Origin: Planctomycetota bacterium
GTDB taxonomy: Bacteria; Planctomycetota; Planctomycetia; Gemmatales; HRBIN36
DNA: 64,000 nt
Direction: 5' to 3'
Assembly (NCBI GenBank): GCA_014584395.1
Contig: JACTMY010000018.1
Span: forward strand, 466,342-530,341
The position numbers were made by a program, and so were the translations under genes. How positions within the stretch are numbered: position 1 is the stretch's first letter; the number at the start of each line of letters is the position of its first letter. Shown piece by piece: positions 33,600 through 40,430 of this stretch. The notes beneath the pieces are model-generated. The model saw only the letters and a list, made by a program, of their open reading frames with translations. It searched no databases and was not told the DNA's origin.

Positions 33600-34850
33600 G
33601 TGAGTAAACGTTCACGGATGGCTCTTGACATGGGACGGAAACCGCATCCAACCTTGTTCCCTTCACTGCCCTTTGCCGGCTTTGGCGGCGACCCCTTGCG
33701 CCTGGATGGCTGGCCGGGCGATGAACGCATCCTGGTCGATGATCGCTTGCAACTGCGCGTGGCCATGAAGGAGCGCTGTCCCAAGCAGCCTGGCATTTAC
33801 GGCATGGTCGATGGCCATGGTGAAGTGATCTACATCGGCAAGGCGAAACGGCTGCAAACCCGCCTGAGCAGTTATCTCAGGCCGCGCAAAGGCGAGCGCG
33901 GCAAGGCCCGGCGCATTCTGCGACACACCCGGCTCCTGGCCTGGGAGACCGTGCCTCATGAATTCGCCGCCCTGGTCCGCGAGTTGAACTTGATCCGCCG
34001 CTGGCGGCCTCGCTTCAACATCATGGGTCAGCCCGATGGACGTCGGCGCGTGTTTCTCTGTCTGGGCCGAGGACCAGCCCCTTACGTCTACCTTTCCTCC
34101 CGGCCTCATGGTCAAGCCTTGGCTCGCTGGGGACCGCTGCCCCTGGGCCGATGGACGCGCCTGGCTGCGCGCGCCCTCAACGACCATTTTCGCTTGCGGG
34201 AATGTCCGCAGCCGCAAGTGATGCGCTTTGCCGAACAGGGCCGCCTGTTCGATCCGCAACTGGCTCCAGGATGTCTGCGTTTTGAGATTGGCACCTGCCT
34301 TGGCCCGTGTGCGGCTTTGTGCAGCGAACGGCAATATCAGAAGCAGGTCCGGCAAGTGCGGCGCTTTCTTGATGTGGACGTGCTCCAGCAATCGTCGGCT
34401 TCAACCAACCAGCCGGAAGCGGACCTCTTGGCTTTCCTTGAATCGCAGATGATCGAAGCCGGCCGACAACAGCAGTTCGAGCGTGCGGCACGCTTGCGGG
34501 ATGATTGGCGAAGCCTCGTCTGGCTCAAGCAGCGTCTGCAGCGCTTAGAGCAAGCCAAGCGTGACTTGTCCTTGATCTACCCCATCCGCCATCGATCGCT
34601 CGGAACGATCTGGTACGTTTTGCGGGACGGCCAACCCATCGCGGCCGGACGCCAGCCCGTGGACCGCGCGGATCGAGCCTCGTGGCGCAAACGGTTGCAA
34701 CAATGGCGAGGCGGCAGCAGATCGGTGCGCAACGCTCAGGAATGGCTCGAAGATCGTGAAATGATTTGGCTGGTGGCGAGTTGGTTTAGAAAATACCCCA
34801 AGGAACGAGCCAAGACGCTCAGCTTCGAGCAGGCCCTGAAGCAGATGTGA
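33600..34850 (+). CDS. UvrC-like GIY-YIG protein lacking the C-terminal nuclease half
   Basis: A protein of about 416 residues resembling the amino-terminal half of UvrC. The GIY-YIG domain is clear (QPGIYGMVDGHGEVIYIGKAKRLQTRLSSYL), followed by KARRILRHTRLLAWE, the Cys-rich region found in UvrC (CLRFEIGTCLGPC) and a UVR-like helix hairpin (MIEAGRQQQFERAARLRDDW). The C-terminal RNase H nuclease and helix-hairpin-helix domains are absent. The start is uncertain: a GTG at 33600 with GGAAG 8 nt upstream is preferred; ATGs at 33537, 33618 and 33630 are alternatives. One incision (the 3' side) might remain possible. Confidence 0.82.
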   Translation: MSKRSRMALDMGRKPHPTLFPSLPFAGFGGDPLRLDGWPGDERILVDDRLQLRVAMKERCPKQPGIYGMVDGHGEVIYIGKAKRLQTRLSSYLRPRKGERGKARRILRHTRLLAWETVPHEFAALVRELNLIRRWRPRFNIMGQPDGRRRVFLCLGRGPAPYVYLSSRPHGQALARWGPLPLGRWTRLAARALNDHFRLRECPQPQVMRFAEQGRLFDPQLAPGCLRFEIGTCLGPCAALCSERQYQKQVRQVRRFLDVDVLQQSSASTNQPEADLLAFLESQMIEAGRQQQFERAARLRDDWRSLVWLKQRLQRLEQAKRDLSLIYPIRHRSLGTIWYVLRDGQPIAAGRQPVDRADRASWRKRLQQWRGGSRSVRNAQEWLEDREMIWLVASWFRKYPKERAKTLSFEQALKQM

Positions 34851-34892
34851 CGGGCCGCGCTGCTCATCCTCCTTCAATCCCGAGGAAGCCAC

Positions 34893-35708
34893 GTGCCCGA
34901 GGTGGATCTGACTCAGCTTATCATTGCCTTCCTGGCGGCCCTGGTGGCCGGGGCGATCAATTCCATTGCCGGGGGGGGAACCATCCTGACCTTCCCCGTC
35001 ATCCTCTCGATCCTGGGCGATAGCAAGATGGCCAATATCACGAGCACGCTCGGCCTGTGGCCCGCCTCGCTGGGCGGCGCCTGGGGATATCGCCGCGACG
35101 TCGAGCCGATCTTCCACCGCTTCCTTCCCTTCTTCCTCATCAGCCTGCTTGGCGGCGGGGCCGGGGCAGCGCTGCTGCTCTGGACCCAAAAGAGCACCTT
35201 CGACGCCATCGTCCCCCTGTTGATCATGGGAGCCACCATGCTCTTCATGCTGCAATCCTGGATCGCCGCCTGGCTGCGCAACCGGATGAGCCACGTCCCC
35301 GCCGTGGACGGCGCTGCGCCAACGACGAGTCGATCCTGGTGGCTCGTCGTCCTCTTCCAATGGGCCGTGGCTCTCTACGGCGGCTATTTCGGCGCCGGCA
35401 TCGGCATCATGATGCTGGCCGCCCTAGGCTTCCTGGGGCTGAACGACATTTACCAAATGAATGGCATCAAGAACATCGCCGCCTTGTGCATCAACGGCCT
35501 GGCGGTGATCTGCTTCGTGGTCTGGGACCTCACGCAAGAGCGCCAGGTGGCCTGGGCCGTCGCAATCGCCATGGCTGCGGGGGGCATCCTGGGCGGCTAT
35601 TACTGCGTCGGCCTGGCCAAGCGCATGGGTCCCCAGGCGGCCCGGTGGATCATCATCGCCGTCGGTTGGCTCGGCGCCGGCTACACGGCCTGGAAAGCAT
35701 GGCTCTAA
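34893..35708 (+). CDS. TSUP (TauE/SafE) family permease
   Basis: A 271-residue membrane protein with about eight TM segments. The repeated family motif is visible in the first half: AGAINSIAGGGTILTFPVIL and ANITSTLGLWPASLGGAWGYRRD, and in the second half GGYFGAGIGIMMLAALGFLGLNDIYQMNGIKNI. TSUP proteins export sulfite, sulfoacetate or related organosulfur anions; the substrate here is unknown. The start is GTG at 34893, after GAGGAAG. The gene is followed by a long inverted repeat. Confidence 0.92.
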   Translation: MPEVDLTQLIIAFLAALVAGAINSIAGGGTILTFPVILSILGDSKMANITSTLGLWPASLGGAWGYRRDVEPIFHRFLPFFLISLLGGGAGAALLLWTQKSTFDAIVPLLIMGATMLFMLQSWIAAWLRNRMSHVPAVDGAAPTTSRSWWLVVLFQWAVALYGGYFGAGIGIMMLAALGFLGLNDIYQMNGIKNIAALCINGLAVICFVVWDLTQERQVAWAVAIAMAAGGILGGYYCVGLAKRMGPQAARWIIIAVGWLGAGYTAWKAWL

Positions 35709-35737
35709 ATTGGCCGGTAAAGGTTGACCCCATCATG

Positions 35738-35777
35738 GTGAGCGATTCACAGGGGAGGCGGTGTGTGAAACGCTCAC
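35738..35777 (+). other. Long inverted repeat after the TSUP gene
   Basis: GTGAGCG-A-TTCACA (35738-35751) pairs with TGTGAA-A-CGCTCAC (35764-35777): 13 pairs with one A-A mismatch and a 12-nt loop. It begins 30 nt after the stop. There is no T-run, so it resembles a 3'-end stability hairpin or a remnant mobile palindromic element. Confidence 0.5.
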
Positions 35778-35805
35778 TACATTTCATTACTCAGCAATGA
35801 CATAA

Positions 35806-36309
35806 GTGTGGTTTTTTACAGTGCCAGGAACCGCGCGCGTGGCATGTGATCAGCAAGCCCCAAGCGCCAGCGCGGGGCGCAGCACGTCTCGGATTGCCCC
35901 CCGCGCGCCGGGTGGCTCCTGCGTCCAAAGCGGCGAGCCGAACGACGTAAGTCCCCGGATACTGTGCACCACCGATGTGAATCCCTTCTGGGTGCACACC
36001 AATGGCTGGACTGCAGCCCGCGACCACACCGAAAGCCGCACCCACAACACCCTCGGCTACAGCTATGACGCAACTGCGACGACGCACACCATCGGCAACG
36101 ACTGGGACGGCTTCACCCTCGCCGAGACCGGGACGCGCAGGGCCAGCGGCTTCGTCTTCGCCAGCTACGACTTGGAGGAAGACTACCAGTCGCTGGCCAC
36201 GTCGGTCATAAGCTACACTCGCAATGAGACGCGGACGACGACGCTATGGTGCGATTTCAGGCCGCATCGCCTCATTTTATTTAGCCCCCGGGGCATCATC
36301 GGGGGCTAA
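35806..36309 (+). CDS. Hypothetical, probably decayed reading frame
   Basis: A 167-codon frame whose central part (DVNPFWVHTNGWTAARDHT, GNDWDGFTLAETGTRRASG, VFASYDLEEDYQSLATSVI) has the codon bias of real coding sequence. I do not recognise a family. There is no ribosome-binding site and the 3' end runs into the hairpin repeat at 36279. It is more likely a remnant than a functional gene. Confidence 0.25.
   Translation: MWFFTVPGTARVACDQQAPSASAGRSTSRIAPRAPGGSCVQSGEPNDVSPRILCTTDVNPFWVHTNGWTAARDHTESRTHNTLGYSYDATATTHTIGNDWDGFTLAETGTRRASGFVFASYDLEEDYQSLATSVISYTRNETRTTTLWCDFRPHRLILFSPRGIIGG
35857..35878. repeat. Dispersed 22-bp repeat, copy B
   Basis: Inverted relative to the copy at 18121-18142, with 20 of 22 bases identical (26 of 28 with flanks). 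GCCCC and GGGGC at the ends, plus inner GCGC pairs, can form a hairpin. It lies inside the probable decayed gene. Confidence 0.55.
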
Positions 36310-36311
36310 AT
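36279..36311. repeat. Perfect inverted repeat (hairpin repeat element)
   Basis: ATTTAGCCCCCG (36279-36290) and CGGGGGCTAAAT (36300-36311) form a perfect 12-bp stem with a 9-nt loop. A further half-copy follows, with TAAATATCA recurring about 28 bp downstream and a CGGGGGCC run, so the element probably extends to about 36352. I recall similar AGCCCCCGG palindromes from planctomycete intergenic DNA; this needs a genome-wide count. Confidence 0.6.
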
Positions 36312-36464
36312 ATCAAGCGGTGATTCCCCGGTGGTTAAATATCACGGGGGCCGAAAAAGAGGTCGCCCGACCCCGCCGAGCATTATTGAGACCCGCGGTT
36401 GGGCCGGGCGGCATGGTCGGGAGAGCCTCATCAGAAGAGGGTAAAAGTTCTTAAGACGGCATTC

Positions 36465-36500
36465 AAAAAAGCACATGACGGAGAAACTCTCCGTCATGTG
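36465..36500 (-). terminator. Rho-independent terminator after the Cys-rich barrel gene
   Basis: Perfect 12-bp stem CACATGACGGAG/CTCCGTCATGTG with a 5-nt loop (36472-36500), followed on the minus strand by six T (36465-36470). It lies 35 nt after the stop codon at 36535. Confidence 0.93.
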
Positions 36501-36534
36501 GCTAGTGGCGATCTCAGGGTCGAGCGCTGGTCGT

Positions 36535-37806
36535 TTAAAAGCGCCAGCGGAGTTCGAAGCGATACCAGTCCTCGGCAAAGTGATCGTTGGTCAGGGCGAA
36601 GGCCGCTCCGAAGCCGATGTCCAACTTGTTGCAGAAGACCAGACGAGCGCCCGGCCCGGCATAAAGATAGGAATCGCTGTTCGCGGCGATGGTCCCGAGA
36701 ACAGGGTCGCTGGCCCGGCCGCCCTGGACGCGGTAGCCGCCGAATTCCGCCGACATGACGAACTGCACGTCGCAGAGAATTTCCAGGCTGTAGTTGAGGG
36801 CGGTGTGGTAATGCAGGATCGACGCTTGATATTCCGAATCGCCGCCGATGGGCAGCCATTCCGAAATCTGGGTTTGCAAGTAAGCCGCGTTGGTCAATTT
36901 GATGGCCGTTAGGAGCGAGGGTTCCAAAGCGACGTGGCCGGTGCCCGCGCCTTTGCCGGGCGAACCGGTGGGCACGCTGGTATTCATCTGAAAGGTCACC
37001 TGCATCAGTTCGCAATCGAACAGCATGCTCTTGGTGCCGATTTGCAGGTCGCCGAAGCCCGAGCCGCGGTTGGCCTCGAGGGGCACGACTTCGCGATAAG
37101 GCATGCCGACGTAGGCGCTGAACTTGCCCGCGGCCACTTCGGTGTACATCATCAATTCGCTCACGCGGGTGCTGGAAACGCCATTGGCGCCGCCTTGAGG
37201 CCGCGGTCCCTTGCCGTTGCCGTCGGCGCGGGCCCAGAGATACTCGGCCCGGTCCGGCAAGCGGTAATTGCGCATGAAGTCCCAGCGAAACATGGTTTGC
37301 GTCACGGGCCGAGCCGGGCTGACGAAGAAGGCATTGTTCGCCGCCGCCACCCAGCGCGGTTCATAGCAGGGGTCGGGGCAGCACAGGCATTCATGAATGC
37401 CCGCCCAAAAGCGGCCGATGGCCGTATCGTGATTGATGCAGCAGCAAGGTTCGCGTCCGGGAATGCAGGCACCGCAAGGAGCGCAGCCATCGTACCCGTT
37501 GCCGCAAGAGCCGCAGCCTCGAGGAAAGCGGCTCGAACGGCTCAACAATCCGGAGTCGCCGCAACTGGGACATCCCACTTGCACGACCTGCGAGTCCACG
37601 ATGGTCGTCGACGGCATCGTCGTTGGCGCCACCGTCTCGCTGGGTTTATTTTCCTGGGCATAGATGACCTGAGCCGCCTCCAAGACGCTCGGCGGCTCCT
37701 GGGCCTGCGCTGGCGCGCCCAGCCCCAGCCACACCAGGCCCATGCCAAACGCTAGCCCCATCCATCGGCCTTGACGCCGATCGTTGATCAATGAACGACC
37801 TAACAT
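36535..37806 (-). CDS. Cys-rich outer-membrane beta-barrel protein
   Basis: A 423-residue exported protein. The start at 37806 follows GGAGGGGAG; an earlier frame adds a poor 42-residue segment. A signal peptide ends near LGAPAQAQ. Residues 70-150 are very rich in Cys (CPSCG, CGSCGNGYDGCAPCGACIPG, CCCINH, CLCCPDPC), then a barrel-like half with AYVGMPYREVVPLEANRGSGFGDLQIGTKSML and a terminal FELRWRF. The Cys pattern suggests disulfide cross-links, in keeping with planctomycete cell-envelope proteins. No substrate can be inferred. Confidence 0.82.
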   Translation of the reverse strand: MLGRSLINDRRQGRWMGLAFGMGLVWLGLGAPAQAQEPPSVLEAAQVIYAQENKPSETVAPTTMPSTTIVDSQVVQVGCPSCGDSGLLSRSSRFPRGCGSCGNGYDGCAPCGACIPGREPCCCINHDTAIGRFWAGIHECLCCPDPCYEPRWVAAANNAFFVSPARPVTQTMFRWDFMRNYRLPDRAEYLWARADGNGKGPRPQGGANGVSSTRVSELMMYTEVAAGKFSAYVGMPYREVVPLEANRGSGFGDLQIGTKSMLFDCELMQVTFQMNTSVPTGSPGKGAGTGHVALEPSLLTAIKLTNAAYLQTQISEWLPIGGDSEYQASILHYHTALNYSLEILCDVQFVMSAEFGGYRVQGGRASDPVLGTIAANSDSYLYAGPGARLVFCNKLDIGFGAAFALTNDHFAEDWYRFELRWRF

Positions 37807-38101
37807 GGAACTCCCCTCCCGCGCGGCTAACCAAGGTCGCCCTGTTCGACCATGTTGGCCGCGTTGTGGTGATTTGTCGATTTTGTTCAAGCTGCGCACG
37901 ATGCGGATTTCATGGACCTTATCGGCAGGCAAGCGGCGCGATCTTGCGAGATTATCCTAATCTCTTGAAAAGAACGGTTTTACCGAAGAAGGGGAAAAGG
38001 AGCGGAATGCTGGCTGCGAGGGGACTTGGGGAACTTGGCGAACCTGCTATGGGACGAAATTCATCCAACCTGGAATGAACCGCGGGGCGGCGGTCTGGTT
38101 T

Positions 38102-39166
38102 TCAATTCCGCGACATGCCGTTGGCGAGTTTTTCTTTCAGATAGCGAGCACGGGCGACGTTGTGCTCGTCGCCGTCGAGGGGGCTGCCCTGGAGCCGCTG
38201 CAAATGGGCGGGCTGCGTTTGCAGAAACAGCTCATTGACGGCCATCAAGTTGAGATCCTTGATCAATTCAAGCTGGATGCCCAGACGCACCGTGGAGAGC
38301 AACTCCATGGTTTCCTCGGAGGTCATCATGGCGGCGGCGCGGAGCGTGCCATAGGCGCGGGCGACCTTGTCCTCGACGAGCATCCGGCTCTCATCGAGCA
38401 GCTTCTTCCGGGCGACGCGCTCATAGGTGATGATCATCGGAATGACTTCGCGGATGTCCTTGAGGATTTGCTGCTCGCTCTTGCCCAGGGTGATCTGATT
38501 GGAGATTTGATAAAAATCGCCGGAGGCGCGCGTGCCTTCGCCGTAGAGGCCGCGGACGGCGAGGTTGATTTTCTGCAAGGCGCGGAAGACTTTCTCGAGC
38601 TGCTTGGTGTAATGCAGAGCGGGCAGATGCAACATCACGCTGGCGCGCATGCCCGTGCCGACGTTGGTGGGGCAGGCCGTCAGAAAACCGAACTCCTCGC
38701 TGTAAGCGTAGGTGATTCTCTCCTCGATCAAGTCGTCCAGCTTGTCGATGTCTTCCCAGGCTTCCTCGAGGACGAAGCCGCTGCGGAGCACTTGCAAGCG
38801 GAGATGATCCTCCTCGTTGACCATCAGGCTCCGGCTTTCCTGGGTTTCGAAGGCCACGCCGCGCGGTCCTTCCGCGCCGACGTGCTCCCGGCTGATGAGC
38901 TGGCGCTCGCGGAGGAATTCCCGTTCGAGCGCATTGAGGGTGTGCACCTGAATGTATTGGAAATGCCCTTCCCACCCCGATTTGCCGAGCCGCTCCCGGA
39001 CCAGGGCTTCGATCTCGCCCTTCTGCATCGCGGAAGCGCGATTGGTGAAGGGAAAATCGGCGAGGTTCCGGGCCAGTCGAACGCGGCTCGACACGACCAC
39101 GTCGGCTTCGGGTCCCGTGCCTTTTAGCCACTCCCCGGTGCTTTTCAACATATCGTCAAGGATCAT
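38102..39166 (-). CDS. mcsB: Protein-arginine kinase McsB
   Basis: A 354-residue phosphagen-kinase-fold enzyme. VVSSRVRLARNLADFPFTNR, the NEEDHLR segment (about 117-123), the catalytic Cys165 in TACPTNVGTGMRASVML and the C-terminal phosphagen domain (VRGLYGEGTRASGDFYQISNQITLGKSE) match McsB, which phosphorylates Arg residues to mark proteins for ClpCP. The allosteric pArg-binding motif normally written RDxxRA reads HNVARA here. It overlaps mcsA by 4 nt (ATGA), so they are translationally coupled. No ctsR or clpC is adjacent. Confidence 0.93.
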   Translation of the reverse strand: MILDDMLKSTGEWLKGTGPEADVVVSSRVRLARNLADFPFTNRASAMQKGEIEALVRERLGKSGWEGHFQYIQVHTLNALEREFLRERQLISREHVGAEGPRGVAFETQESRSLMVNEEDHLRLQVLRSGFVLEEAWEDIDKLDDLIEERITYAYSEEFGFLTACPTNVGTGMRASVMLHLPALHYTKQLEKVFRALQKINLAVRGLYGEGTRASGDFYQISNQITLGKSEQQILKDIREVIPMIITYERVARKKLLDESRMLVEDKVARAYGTLRAAAMMTSEETMELLSTVRLGIQLELIKDLNLMAVNELFLQTQPAHLQRLQGSPLDGDEHNVARARYLKEKLANGMSRN

Positions 39167-39666
39167 GCCTGGGCTTCCCTCTCTCGGATGCGGTCGCGCA
39201 GCTCGGCGGCACGTTCGTATTCCTCGCGCTCGACGGCTTCGCGGAGCGCCTGGCGCAGTTTCAACAACTCCCAATGCCGCTCCTGAGCCAGCCGGCGATG
39301 CCGGGGCGACTTGCCCTGGTGCCGCGTGGCTCGATGAATCTTTTCCAACAAATGCGTCAAGCCGGCTCGAAACACGTCATAGTCGTGGGAACAACCCAAG
39401 CGACCCGCGGAACGAAACTCCATATATTTTATACCACATGAAGGGCAGGCCAAGCGAGACAACTCATCGCTCCAGGCGCCGACGTGGGCGCCGATCAACG
39501 CCTTGAGGATATGCGGGATGTTCAGCCCCGCTCCCGCCGCCTGAATCAGTTGATTTTGTTGGGCGCAGGCCGCGCACAAGTGCAGCGTGGTTTGTTGACC
39601 CTCCTGCGTGATGTGCGTCAGGTGGTGCGTCGCCACGGCCTGGCCGCATTTCATGCATGGAATCAT
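39163..39666 (-). CDS. mcsA: McsA-like activator, second copy
   Basis: A 167-residue zinc-finger protein with CxxC pairs at the amino terminus (CMKCG, 4-7, then CAAC and CPSCG) and a C-terminal UVR domain (LREAVEREEYERAAELRDRIRE). McsA activates the arginine kinase McsB; here it is directly coupled to mcsB. It is shorter in its central part than the copy encoded just upstream. The start at 39666 is preferred because the frame upstream has no similarity. Confidence 0.9.
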   Translation of the reverse strand: MIPCMKCGQAVATHHLTHITQEGQQTTLHLCAACAQQNQLIQAAGAGLNIPHILKALIGAHVGAWSDELSRLACPSCGIKYMEFRSAGRLGCSHDYDVFRAGLTHLLEKIHRATRHQGKSPRHRRLAQERHWELLKLRQALREAVEREEYERAAELRDRIREREAQA

Positions 39667-39768
39667 GCTCGATCCTTCAAGCTCAAGGGCGCCATCGAGC
39701 CGCCCGCGTGTGCGGGCCGCATCCCCCATGCCGCCGACCCTCGCTCCGGCTGCCGCGTCATGCTCGGT

Positions 39769-40269
39769 TCAAGCCTCCAACTGGCGAATTTTATCGCGCA
39801 ACCGCGCCGCTTCCTCGTAATCCTCGCGATTCACCGCTTGATGGAGCAATTTGCGCAAATGGCTCAGCTCGGTTCGCTTTTGCTCCGAATGAGGCTGTCG
39901 GCGCGGCGATTTGCCGATATGCTGCGTCTCGCCGTGGATGTTCTCCAGAAGCGGGATCAGTTCTTCGCGGAAGGATTCATAATCGTTGGGGCAGCCCAGC
40001 CGGCCCGAGGCGCGGAAATCCTTGAACTTCATGCCGCAATGGGCGCATTCCCGCTGGTTCATCTGTGTCAGTTCATCCAGCTCGGCCCCCTCATCCATGG
40101 CTGCTTCCTTGCCCCCCGAAGTGCCGTTCCCCATGGGATCGTAAAGGTATTTCTTGGCGCATTCCTCGCAGAAATGAAACTCTTCGTACTGGTATGTGCC
40201 CTGATCGCTCAGGCCGTTCACTTCCGTGATGTGCAGATTAGCTGGCTTTGAACAACGCTGGCAGCGCAT
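39769..40269 (-). CDS. McsA-like activator, first copy
   Basis: A 166-residue McsA paralogue with the same architecture: CQRCSKPANLHITEVNG, CEEC, CAHCG, then a C-terminal UVR domain (LHQAVNREDYEEAARLRDKIRQLE). It shares the CGxKFKDFRASGRLGC-NDYESF block with the second copy. The two are separated by 102 nt and may form heteromers or have diverged roles. The start MRCQRC at 40269 is the first possible. Confidence 0.9.
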   Translation of the reverse strand: MRCQRCSKPANLHITEVNGLSDQGTYQYEEFHFCEECAKKYLYDPMGNGTSGGKEAAMDEGAELDELTQMNQRECAHCGMKFKDFRASGRLGCPNDYESFREELIPLLENIHGETQHIGKSPRRQPHSEQKRTELSHLRKLLHQAVNREDYEEAARLRDKIRQLEA

Positions 40270-40430
40270 GCGCGAATGCTCCTGGCCTTGGGATCGAAGT
40301 GCATCTTACTCGCTTGCTTCGCGTTCCCCATGGCTACTTTCATTCTAACTTCATGGGGGGGGCCGTCAAGCAGACGGCATCGCCGCTCGATGACTCACCC
40401 TGCCCTTCGCTGGTTTTACATCGAGTCTCG

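Larger units (their letters stand above)
35709..36464. other. Repeat-rich island with no clear gene
   Basis: About 755 bp between the TSUP gene and the terminator of the Cys-rich gene. It holds one imperfect coding-like frame (35806-36309), a GC-rich dispersed repeat copy (35857-35878), a long inverted repeat (35738-35777), a strong hairpin (36279-36311) and a partial duplicate of it downstream. The high third-position GC of the frame suggests coding origin, but the sequence ends in repeat DNA. It looks like a decayed gene invaded by repeats. Confidence 0.5.
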
